A DNA stretch of 64,000 nucleotides from Actinacidiphila yanglinensis. Lineage in GTDB: Bacteria; Actinomycetota; Actinomycetes; Streptomycetales; Streptomycetaceae. The DNA is taken from the NCBI RefSeq assembly GCF_900107965.1, contig NZ_FNVU01000024.1, forward strand, positions 93,687 through 157,686. The letters are read 5' to 3'. Positions 27,801 to 37,100 of this stretch are shown piece by piece. How positions within the stretch are numbered: position 1 is the stretch's first letter; every line of letters begins with the position of its first letter. Made by a program: the position numbers and the translations under genes. The notes beneath the pieces were generated by a model. That model worked only from the letters and a program-made list of their open reading frames with translations. It had not been told where the DNA came from and made no database searches.

Positions 27801-30800
27801 CGACGCCGAGCTGGACCTCCAGGTGCTGATCGGCCCGCCCACCGCCGACGGCCGGCCGGTGAGCGTCCACACCAGCCCGAGCGGGGCCGACGAGTGGACC
27901 GCGCACGCGAAGGGCGTGCTGACCGCCGGATCCCCCCGGGCGGCCGAGGACCTGGCCGCCTGGCCGCCACCGGGCGCCGAGGCCGTGCCGGTGGACGGCT
28001 TCTACGACTCGCTGGCCGACCTCGGCTACGCCTACGGGCCTGCCTTCCGCGGCGTGCGCGCGGCCTGGCGCGACGGCGACGTGGTCTACGCGTCCGTGGT
28101 GCTGCCCGAGGGCCAGGACGTCTCCGGGTTCGGGGTGCACCCGGCGCTGCTGGACGCGGCGCTGCACGCGTCCGTCCTGGCCGGGTCGGACGGCGTGCGG
28201 ATGCCCTTCAGCTGGAGCGACGTCGACCTGTACGCCACCGGTGCCAGCGCGGTCCGGGTCCGGCTGTCCCCGGCCGGGCCCGACGCGATGTCCGTGCTGG
28301 TGACCGACGAGGAGGGCCACGCGGTCGCGTCCGTGGGCGCGTTGGCGCTGCGGCAGGCCGACACCGGCGCCTTCGGCCGGGTGCGGGCGGACCTGTCCGC
28401 GCTGTTCGGCCTGGACCTGACCCCGGTCGAGCTGCCCGACCCGCCGACCGAGCAGGGCTGGGTCATGCTCCCCACCGAGGCCCACGACCACCCGGCCTCC
28501 TGGGCGTCGGCGACCGCCGCGCTGTGGACCTGCCCCAGCGGCGAGTTGGAGGACGTCCTCGCCCGGACGTTGCGCGTGGTCCAGGAGTGGCTCGCGCAGG
28601 ACCACCTCGCCGAGGTCCCGCTGGTCGTGCTCACCCGGGCGGACGACCTCGCGCACCGCGCGGTGGCCGGCCTGCTCAGGACCGCGCACACCGAGTACCC
28701 CGGCCGGATCCGCCGCATCGACGTCGACGAGCACCTGGACACGCAGCGGGCACTGCCCGCCGCGATGGCCGCCGACCACTCCGAACTCGTCATCCGCGGC
28801 GGGCACGGCGCCGTGCCCCGGCTGGTGCGCGCGACTGCCTCGCCCGCACTCGCGGCGCCGAAGGACCAGCCGTGGCGGCTGGCCCTGACCTTCCGCGGCG
28901 AACTCGACGCGCTGTCGCTCGCCGCCTGCCCCGAGGTGCTGCGTCCGCTGGAGCCGGGCGAGGTGCGGATCGCGGTCCGGGCCGGCGGCCTGAACTTCAA
29001 GTCGGTGCTGCTGGAACTCGGCATGGTCGCGCGGGACCGGTGGTCGGCGCTCGGCGAGGGATCGGGTGTCGTGCTGGAGACGGGTTCCGAGGTCACCGGA
29101 CTCGCCCCCGGCGACCGGGTGATGGGCCTGTTCACCGAGGGCCTGGGCACCGTCACCATCACCGACCACCGGCTCGTCGCCCCGATCCCGGAGCGGCTGT
29201 CGTTCGCGCAGGCCGCCGGTGTCCCGGTGGTGTACCTGACCGCGTACTACGGTCTCGCGGACCTGGCCGGGCTCCAGGCGGGCGAGTCGCTGCTGCTGCA
29301 CGCCGCGACCGGCGGCGTGGGCTTCGCGGCCCTGCAACTCGCCCGGCACTGGGGCGCCGAGGTGTTCGGCACCGCCAGCTCCGGCAAGCGGGACGTGCTG
29401 CGCGCCTGGGGCTTCGACGACGACCACCTCGGCGACTCCCGCAGCCTCGGCTACGCCGCGCACTTCGGCACCGCCACCGGCGGCCGCGGCGTGGACGTGG
29501 TCCTGAACTCGCTGGCCCACGAGCACGTCGAGGAGTCGCTGGCCCTGCTGCCCACCGGCGGCCGCTTCATCGAGATGGGCAAGACCGACATCCGCGACGC
29601 CGACGAGATCGCCCGCCGCCACCCGGGCGTGCGCTACGAGGCGTTCGACATCATGGAGGCCGGGTACGACCGGCTCGGCGCGATGCTGGAGGAGATCCGC
29701 GTCCTGTTCGACGAGGGCGCGCTGCGGCCGATGCCGCTCACCGCGTTCAGCGTGCACCGCGCGCCGGAGGCGTTCCGGTACATCAGCCAGGCACGGCACG
29801 TCGGCAAGATCGTGATGACGGTGCCCGCGCCGCTCGACCCCGACGGCACCGTACTGGTCACCGGCGGGACCGGCGTGCTGGGCGGGCTGATCGCCCGGCA
29901 CCTGGTCGCCGAGCACGGCGTGCGCCGGCTGCTGCTGACCAGCAGGCGCGGCCCCGCCGCCGAGGGCGCCGCCGACCTGGCCGCCGAACTGCGGGCGGCG
30001 GGCGCCGAGGTGACCGTGGCCGCCTGCGACGTAGGGGACCGGGACGCGGTGGCGGAACTGGTCGGCTCCGTGGAGCGGCTGACCGGCGTGGTCCACGCGG
30101 CCGGGGCGATCTCCGACGGCGTGCTGTCCGCGCTGACCCGGGAGGACCTCGACACCGTGCTGCGCGCGAAGGCGCGCGCGGCCTGGCACCTGCACGAGCT
30201 GACCCGCGATCACGACCTCGCGCTGTTCGCGCTGTTCTCCTCGGCCGCCGGGGTGCTCGGCAACGCGGGCCAGGCCGGGTACGCCGCGGCGAACGCCTTC
30301 CTCGACGGCCTGGCCGAGCACCGCCGCGCGCTGGGGCTGCCGGCCACCTCGATCGCGTGGGGCCTGTGGGCGCAGGTCAGCGGGATGACCGGCCACCTGA
30401 CCGGGACCGACCGCGAGCGGCTGGACCGGATGGGCCTGGGCGCGATCACCGACGCGCAGGGCCTGGCCATGTTCGACGCCGCGCTCGACCTGCAGCGTCC
30501 GGTGGTGCTGGCGGTGCCGGTCGACGTCTCCCGGCTGCGCAGGAGCGGCCAACTCGTGCCGGAACTGCTGCTGGGGCTGGACCCGGCCGGCTCGGCCCGG
30601 CGACGGGTGGTGACGCCGGCCGTCGCCACCAGCCGGCTGGACCGGCTGCTCGAACTGCCCGAACGCCAGCGGCGAAAGGAGCTGCTGGAGCTGGTCCGGG
30701 AGTCCGCGGCGGTCGTGCTGGGACACAGCACGGTCGAGGCGGTCGACGCCGACAGCGCCTTCAAGGAGCTCGGGTTCGACTCGCTGACGGCCGTCGAACT

Positions 30801-31125
30801 GCGCAACCGGCTGGGCAACGGCACCGGGCTGCGGCTGCCCCCGACGGTGGTCTTCGACCACCCGACGCCGGTCGAGCTCGCCGCGTACCTCGACGAACTG
30901 CTGGTACCCGCGCAGCAGACGGGCGTCGGGTCGGTCATGACGGAACTCGACCGGCTCACCGTTGCGGAACTGGACGACAGCGAGCGGGGCGTGCTGGCCA
31001 AGCGGCTCCAGGAAGTGCTGCACCGGCTCGCGGCGCACGACGACGCAACCGAGGAGCGGGATCTCACCGCCGCCTCCGACGACGAGATTTTCGACTTCAT
31101 CGACGGCGAACTCGACATCGACTAG
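24808..31125 (+). CDS. type I PKS1, one module: KS-AT-DH-ER-KR-ACP
   Basis: A 2105-residue synthase. An N-terminal docking coil (residues 1-33) is followed by KS from about 34, with active Cys209 in DTACSSS and HGTGT/SNIGH histidines. AT is at about 569-865 with GHSQGEIAAA and YASH, which predicts methylmalonyl-CoA. DH starts at about 926 with an intact His-to-Pro motif (DHGIGDSVLLPG). ER at about 1355-1670 has LLHAATGGVGFAALQLA for NADPH. KR at about 1680-1900 has TGGTGVLG and catalytic GYAAANAF. ACP Ser is near 1992 (LGFDSL), then a C-terminal docking region. All domains look active, so it should add a fully reduced methyl-branched unit. It ends 33 bp before PKS2, whose N-terminal coil probably accepts it. 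A GAGGAG ribosome site precedes the ATG. Confidence 0.95.
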   Translation: MENEGRLRNYLKQAVGELQDTRERLQSLERAAAEPIAIVGMACHYPGGVASPDGLWQLVDEGRDAIGRFPDDRGWDVDGRYDPNPGAPGSYYARGGGFLHEAAEFDADFFGISPREALAMDPQQRLLLEASWEALERIGIDPQSLRGSDTGVFVGVLSHGGQRYWLGADESGQGGDGFGVTGSALSVASGRISYLLGLEGPVLTVDTACSSSLATMHLATRALRAGECSLALAGGATVMSTLDTFVEFSRQRGLAEDGRCKAFAATADGTGWSEGVGMVALERLSDAQRLGHRVLAVIRGSAVNSDGASNGLTAPNGPSQQRVIRQALADARLTPADVDAVEAHGTGTTLGDPIEAQALLATYGRERPADRPLWLGSLKSNIGHTQAAAGVGGVIKMVMALQHEVLPRTLHVDEPTPAVDWTSGTVRLLAEPQSWSGAERPRRAAVSSFGISGTNVHLIIEQAPVEAGAADAVTGTAPDAASRTEAGQVPLLLSASSPAALAARAAQLHAHLAAHPDAPVAHALATGAPRLVHRAAVTGDDAPAGLQALAEGRPAPGVVLGSARTRGKTVFVFPGQGSQWSGMALDLYRESDVFRAQLDACADALAPHVDWDLLDELAGPLERVDVVQPALWAIMISVAALWQHHGITPAAVLGHSQGEIAAAYVAGALTLEDSAAVVASRSKAITRLSGTGGMASVQLPAAEVAARIECYDGAVEIAAVNGPGSTIVSGTPAELTHLVESCKADGLRARMVPVDYASHSAHVEALREEIVAALSGIRPRPTRVPFHSTVTNEIVDGTELDAEYWFRNLRRTVGFATGTRALLDQGHRVFVEVSAHPVLTSAIGETVEEAELSDAVVLESLRRDDGGGTRFRTGLATAYVHGIDVDWHLPATRADLPTYPFQRRRYWAEPAAAADAGALGLRAADHPLLGAAVRTADAETLVLTGRLSRTAQPWLGDHGIGDSVLLPGTAMVELALHAGDRVGCGHLAELTLHAPVVLDAELDLQVLIGPPTADGRPVSVHTSPSGADEWTAHAKGVLTAGSPRAAEDLAAWPPPGAEAVPVDGFYDSLADLGYAYGPAFRGVRAAWRDGDVVYASVVLPEGQDVSGFGVHPALLDAALHASVLAGSDGVRMPFSWSDVDLYATGASAVRVRLSPAGPDAMSVLVTDEEGHAVASVGALALRQADTGAFGRVRADLSALFGLDLTPVELPDPPTEQGWVMLPTEAHDHPASWASATAALWTCPSGELEDVLARTLRVVQEWLAQDHLAEVPLVVLTRADDLAHRAVAGLLRTAHTEYPGRIRRIDVDEHLDTQRALPAAMAADHSELVIRGGHGAVPRLVRATASPALAAPKDQPWRLALTFRGELDALSLAACPEVLRPLEPGEVRIAVRAGGLNFKSVLLELGMVARDRWSALGEGSGVVLETGSEVTGLAPGDRVMGLFTEGLGTVTITDHRLVAPIPERLSFAQAAGVPVVYLTAYYGLADLAGLQAGESLLLHAATGGVGFAALQLARHWGAEVFGTASSGKRDVLRAWGFDDDHLGDSRSLGYAAHFGTATGGRGVDVVLNSLAHEHVEESLALLPTGGRFIEMGKTDIRDADEIARRHPGVRYEAFDIMEAGYDRLGAMLEEIRVLFDEGALRPMPLTAFSVHRAPEAFRYISQARHVGKIVMTVPAPLDPDGTVLVTGGTGVLGGLIARHLVAEHGVRRLLLTSRRGPAAEGAADLAAELRAAGAEVTVAACDVGDRDAVAELVGSVERLTGVVHAAGAISDGVLSALTREDLDTVLRAKARAAWHLHELTRDHDLALFALFSSAAGVLGNAGQAGYAAANAFLDGLAEHRRALGLPATSIAWGLWAQVSGMTGHLTGTDRERLDRMGLGAITDAQGLAMFDAALDLQRPVVLAVPVDVSRLRRSGQLVPELLLGLDPAGSARRRVVTPAVATSRLDRLLELPERQRRKELLELVRESAAVVLGHSTVEAVDADSAFKELGFDSLTAVELRNRLGNGTGLRLPPTVVFDHPTPVELAAYLDELLVPAQQTGVGSVMTELDRLTVAELDDSERGVLAKRLQEVLHRLAAHDDATEERDLTAASDDEIFDFIDGELDID

Positions 31126-31158
31126 GTCGCCGGTCCGAACGGAAGGGGGTTTCCCGGC

Positions 31159-34100
31159 ATGTCCAACGAGCAGAAGCTTCGCGAGTACCTCAGGCGGGTC
31201 ACGACGGACCTGCAGCGAACACAGCGGGAGCTGCGCGACAGCAAGGCCGTCGCCCGCGACCCGATCGCGATCATCGGAATGGCCAGTCGCCTGCCCGGCG
31301 GCGCCGGCACCCCCGAGCAGCTGTGGGAACTGGTCCGCGACGGCCGCGAGGCGCTCGTCGACTTCCCCGCCGACCGCGGCTGGGACCTCGACCGGCTGTC
31401 CGCGTCGGACCCCGACACGCCCGGCACCACCTATCTCACCCGGGGCGGCTTCCTGCCCGACGCCGGCCGCTTCGACGCCGAGTTCTTCGGGATCTCGCCC
31501 CGCGAGGCGCTGGGCATGGACCCGCAGCAGCGGCTGCTGCTGGAGACCTCCTGGGAGGCGCTGGAGAACGCGCGCATCGACCCGACGTCGCTGCGCGGCA
31601 CCGACACCGGCGTGTTCGTCGGCGCCATCGCGCAGGAGTACATGCCCCGCCCGGGGGAGACTCCCGAGGAACTGGAGGGCTTCCTGCTCACCGGCGGCAC
31701 CACCAGCGTCGCCTCCGGCCGGATCTCCTACGTGCTGGGCCTGGTGGGCCCGGCGATGACGGTGGACACGGCGTGCTCGTCGTCGCTGGTCTCGATCCAC
31801 CTGGCCGAACAGGCGCTGCGCAGCGGCGAGTGCGAGATCGCGCTGGCCGGCGGCGCCACGGTGATGGCCGGCGCGAGCGTGTTCGTGGAGTTCTCCCGGC
31901 AGCGCGGGCTGGCGCCGGACGGGCGCTGCAAGGCGTTCGCCGACGCGGCCGACGGCACCGGCTTCGCCGAGGGCGTGGGCGTCCTGGTGCTGGCACGGCT
32001 GTCGGTGGCCCAGCGCCTGGGGCACCGGGTGCTGGCGGTGATCCGGGGCAGCGCGGTGAACTCCGACGGCGCCTCCAACGGCCTCACCGCGCCCAACGGC
32101 CCGTCCCAGCAGCGGGTGATCCGGCAGGCGCTGGCGAACGCCGGCGTCTCTCCCGCCGAGGTCGACGTGGTCGAGGGACACGGGACCGGCACCAGGCTGG
32201 GCGACCCGATCGAGGCGCAGGCGCTGCTGGCGACGTACGGCCGGTCCCGGCCGGAGGACCAGCCGCTGCTGCTGGGCTCGTTGAAGTCGAACATCGGGCA
32301 CGCGCAGGCGGCCGCCGGCGTGGCCGGCGTGATCAAGATGGTCATGGCGATGCGGCACGGGGTGGTGCCGAGGACCCTGCACGTGGACGAGCCGACGTCC
32401 GCGGTGGACTGGTCCACCGGGGCGATGGAGCTGGTGACCGAGAACCGGCCGTGGCCGGCGACCGCCCATCCGCGGCGCGCGGCCGTGTCGTCGTTCGGGA
32501 TCAGCGGCACCAACGCGCACGTCATCCTCGAACAGGCCCCCGCGGCCGCACCCGAACCGGACGCCGACGCCGCTCCCGAGGCGGACGCTGCCCTCGTGGA
32601 GCAGGCCGCGGCGGTCGAACTGCCGGTGGTGCCGGTGGCGTTGTCCGCGCGGTCGGCGGAGGCGCTGCGGGCCCAGGCGGACCGGCTGCTCGCCCTGGTG
32701 GACGGTCCGGCGCGGGACACGGAGATCTCGCCGGTCGACCTCGGGTGGTCGCTGGCGTCCTCGCGCGCGGCGTTCGAGCACCGCGCCGTGGTGCTGGCGG
32801 GTGGCCACGAGGACGTGGTGGCGGGGCTCGGGAAGGTGGCCGCGGGCTCGGGTGGTCCCGGTGTGGTGTCCGGCGAGGCGGTCGAGGGCGGCACGGCGTT
32901 CCTGTTCACCGGCCAGGGCGCGCAGCGGGTGGGAATGGGCCGGGACCTGTACGAGGCGTTCCCGGCGTTCGCCACGGCCTTCGACGAGGTGTGCGCCGGC
33001 TTCGAGGGGTTGCTGCCCGGGAGCCTGCGGGACGTGGTGTTCACCGGTACGGGTGGCGACCTGGACGAGACGGGATGGACGCAGCCCGCCCTGTTCGCGG
33101 TGGAGGTGGCGCTGTTCCGGCTGGTCGAGTCGTGGGGCGTGGTGCCGGACTTCGTGACGGGCCACTCCGTGGGCGAGCTGGCGGCGGCGCACTGCGCGGG
33201 GGTGCTGGGCCTGGCCGACGCGTGCCGGGTGGTCGCGGCGCGGGGCCGGTTGATGCAGGCACTGCCGTCGGGCGGGGCGATGGTCGCGGTGGAGGCCGAC
33301 GAGGCCGAGGTCGCCGAGCTGGTCGCCGGGGTGGCGGACCGGGTGGGGATCGCCGCGGTCAACGGGCCCACGGCGGTGGTGGTCTCGGGGGAGCAGGAGG
33401 CGGTCGAGGCGATCGCGGAGGCGCTGCGCGGCCGCGGCCGCAAGACGCGCCGGCTGGCGGTGAGCCACGCGTTCCACTCGCCGCTGATGGACCCGGTGCT
33501 GGAGGAGTTCGGGTCGGTGGTGGGCGCCGTCGAGTGGTCCGCGCCGGTGGTGGAGATGGCGGCCGGGTCGCAGGAGGTGTGCTCCGCTGCGTACTGGGTG
33601 GACCACGTCCGGCGGCCGGTGCGGTTCGCCGAGCATGTGGTGCGGCTGCGGGAGCGGGGGGTGACCCGGTTCCTGGAGATCGGTCCCGAGGGCGTGCTCA
33701 GCGGCATGGGCCCGCAAAGCGTGGCGGACGCGTCCTTCGTGGCGTTGCAGCGCAGGGACCAGCCGCAGGTGCGTGCGGCGGTGACGGCGCTGGCACGGCT
33801 GCACGTCGGCGGGCACACCGTCGACTGGACCAGGGTGCTCACCGGTACCGGCGCGCGCCTGGTCGACCTGCCGACGTACCCCTTCCAACACCAGGACTAC
33901 TGGCTGCCGCAGCCGACGTCGGGTGACGTCGTGGCCGCCGGCCAGGTCGCCGCGAGCCACCCGATGCTGGAGGCGGTGATCCGGGTGGCCGGCGCCGAGG
34001 AGGTGGTCTTCACCGGCCGCCTCTCGGCCCGCACGCACCCCTGGATCGCGGAACACATGCTGGGCGGGCGGGCGTTGGTGCCCGGCATCGCGCTGATCGA

Positions 34101-37100
34101 CATGGTGATCTGGGCCGGCGGCGAGGCCGGCTGCGCCGGCGTCGACGAGATGGTGGTCACCGCGCCCCTGGTCCTGCCCGAGACGGGCGCGGTGCGCGTC
34201 CAGGTCGTGGTCGGCGAGCCGCAGGACAGCGGGCACCGGCCGTTCATGATCCACTCCTGCCCGGAGACCGACGGCGAGCCCGAGGAGGAGTGGACCTGCC
34301 ACGCCACCGGCGTGCTGGCCCCCTCCGACCCGGAACCGGACTTCGAGCTGGGCCAGTGGCCGCCGGCCGGCGGCCGGCCCGTCCCGGTGGACGGCTTCTA
34401 CGACCAGCTCGCCGACAACGGCTACGTCTACGGCCCGATGTTCCGCGGCCTGCATACCCTGTGGCGCCGCGAGGGCACCGCCGACCCGGAGTTCTTCGCC
34501 GAGGTCGCGCTGCCGGAGAACTCCGACGTCACCGGGTTCGGCATCCACCCCGCCCTGTTCGACGCGGCCATCCACCCCCGGGTGGTCGCCGCGATCACCG
34601 ACGCGGGCGAGGACTTCACGCTCCAACTGCCGTTCGTGTGGAGCGGTATCAGCCTCTACGCCACCGGTCCGACCGCGCTGCGGGTGCGGGTGGTCATCGA
34701 CGCCGAGAGCGGCTCCTGCCGGGTCCAGCTCGCCGACGAGCTGGGCCAGCCGGTCGCCGAGCTGCGCTCGGTGGAGGCGCGCCCGCTGTCCACCGACCAG
34801 CTGGCCGCGTCCGACGCGACGGCCGGCTCGCTGTTCGGCGTGGACTGGGCCGCCACCGAGGTGCCCCCGGCCGAGCCGGCGGGCACCTGGGCGCTGCTCG
34901 GCTCCGCGGACCTGGCGGGCGTCGAGGCGCTGGCGGCCGACCGTCATGCGACGCTCGCGGACGCGGCCGGCGCCGACGTGCTGGTCAGCGTGCTCGCCGG
35001 ACAGACCGGCGAGGACGTCGTGGCAGCCGTCCACGACACGGTCGCCGACACCCTGGAACTGGTGCGGGACCTGCTGACCGACGACCGGTTCCTGGCCGGC
35101 CGGCTCGTCGTGGTGACCCGCGGCGCGGTGCTGACCGAGCAGGACACCGCGGCCCCCGACCTGGCCGGCGCCGCGGTGTGGGGCCTGCTGCGCTCCGCGC
35201 AGTCGGAGAACCCCGACCGGATCGTGCTGGCCGACGTCGACGACGACCCGGCCTCGGTCCTCGTCCTGCCCGCGGTGCTGGCAGCCGGCCACGACCAGGT
35301 CGCGGTGCGCGGCGGCGCGGTGAGCGTGCCGCGCCTGGTGCTGCGCTCCCCGGTGACCGGTGCGGCCGGGCCGGAGTTGGCGGCGGAGGGCACGGTCCTG
35401 ATCACCGGCGGCACCGGAGCCCTCGGCACGCTCTTCGCCCACCACCTCGTCACCGCCTACGGGGCCCGCCACCTCCTGCTCACCAGCCGCAGCGGACCCG
35501 ACGCACCCGGCGCCACCGAACTCACCGCCGAACTCACCGCACTCGGCGCCACCGTCACCATCGCCGCCTGCGACGTCACCGACCGCACCGCGCTCGCCGC
35601 ACTCCTCGACACCATCCCCACCGACCACCCCCTCACCGGCATCGTCCACACCGCCGGCACCCTCGACGACGGCGTCATCACCGCCCTCACCCCCGACCGA
35701 CTCACTTCTGTCCTCCGCCCCAAAGTCGACGCCGCCTGGCACCTCCACGAACTCACCCGCCACCAACCCCTCACCCTCTTCGCCCTCTTCTCGTCGCTGG
35801 CCGGCACGCTGGGCAGCCCGGGGCAGGCCAACTACTCCGCCGCCAACCAGTTCCTCGACGCCCTCGCCCAGCACCGCCACACCCACGGCCTGCCCGCCGT
35901 CTCGCTGGGCTGGGGCCTGTGGGCCGCCGAGGGCGGCATGCAGTCCGGGGTCGTCGCCAACGGGTCCGACCAGCTGCGCAACACCGGCGTGCGGGCGCTG
36001 TCCGCGCGGAGCGGTGCCGCGCTGTTCGACCGGGCGCTGGCGCTGGACCGCCCGGTGACCATGCCGGCATGGCTCGACCTGCGGGCGCTGCGGGCCGGAT
36101 CGGCCCCGGTCGCGCCGATGCTGCGCGGCCTGGTGGGACGCCCGTCCCGCCGGGTGGTGCGCAAGGGCGCCGGCGACCAGCGGTCGCTGGCCGACCGGCT
36201 GGCCGCGCTGCCCCCGGAGGAGCGGCACGAGCAGGCCGCCGACCTGGTGCGGACCGAGGTCGCCGCGGTGCTCCAGTTCGGCGCGGGCGAGCGGGTCAGC
36301 GAGACCGTGCCCTTCCGCGACCTGGGCTTCGACTCGCTGACCGCGGTCGAGCTGCGCAACCGGCTGTCCGACGCGTCCGGCCTGCGGCTGTCGCCCTCGG
36401 TGGTGTTCGACTACCCCACCGCGTCGGCGCTCGCCGACTACCTGCTGTCCGAGCTGAGCGGCGAACTGCCCGCCCAGGCACGGACCGTGGCCGCCTCCGT
36501 CCGCGACGCGTCCGGCACCGAGAACGAGCCGATCGCGATCATCGGGATGGCCTGCCGCTTCCCCGGCGGCGCCGGCACGCCCGAGGAGCTCTGGCAGCTG
36601 GTCGCGGACGGCGTCGACGCGGTGACGGACATGCCGGACGACCGCGGCTGGGACATCGAGCGGCTCTGGGACCCCGACCCCGACAAGCCCGGCACGTTCT
36701 ACCCGCGCACCGGCGGCTTCATCGACGACCCCGCCGACTTCGACGCCGCCTTCTTCGGGATCTCCCCGCGCGAGGCGCTGGCCCTGGACCCGCAGCAGCG
36801 GCTGCTGCTGGAGACCTCGTGGGAGGCGCTGGAGAACAGCGGCATCGACCCGCAGTCCCTGCGCGGCAGCGACACCGGCGTCTACACCGGGCTGACCGCC
36901 CAGCACTACGGCAGCGGCGCCGAGGTCCTCGAAGAGGGCGCCGAGGGATACCTGCTGACCGGCTCCACCACGTCCTTCGGCTCCGGCCGCATCTCCTACA
37001 CCTTCGGGCTGGAGGGCCCGACGATGTCGGTGGACACGGCCTGCTCGTCGGTGCTGGTCGCGGTGCACCTGGCCGCGAACGCGCTGCGCAACGGCGAGTG

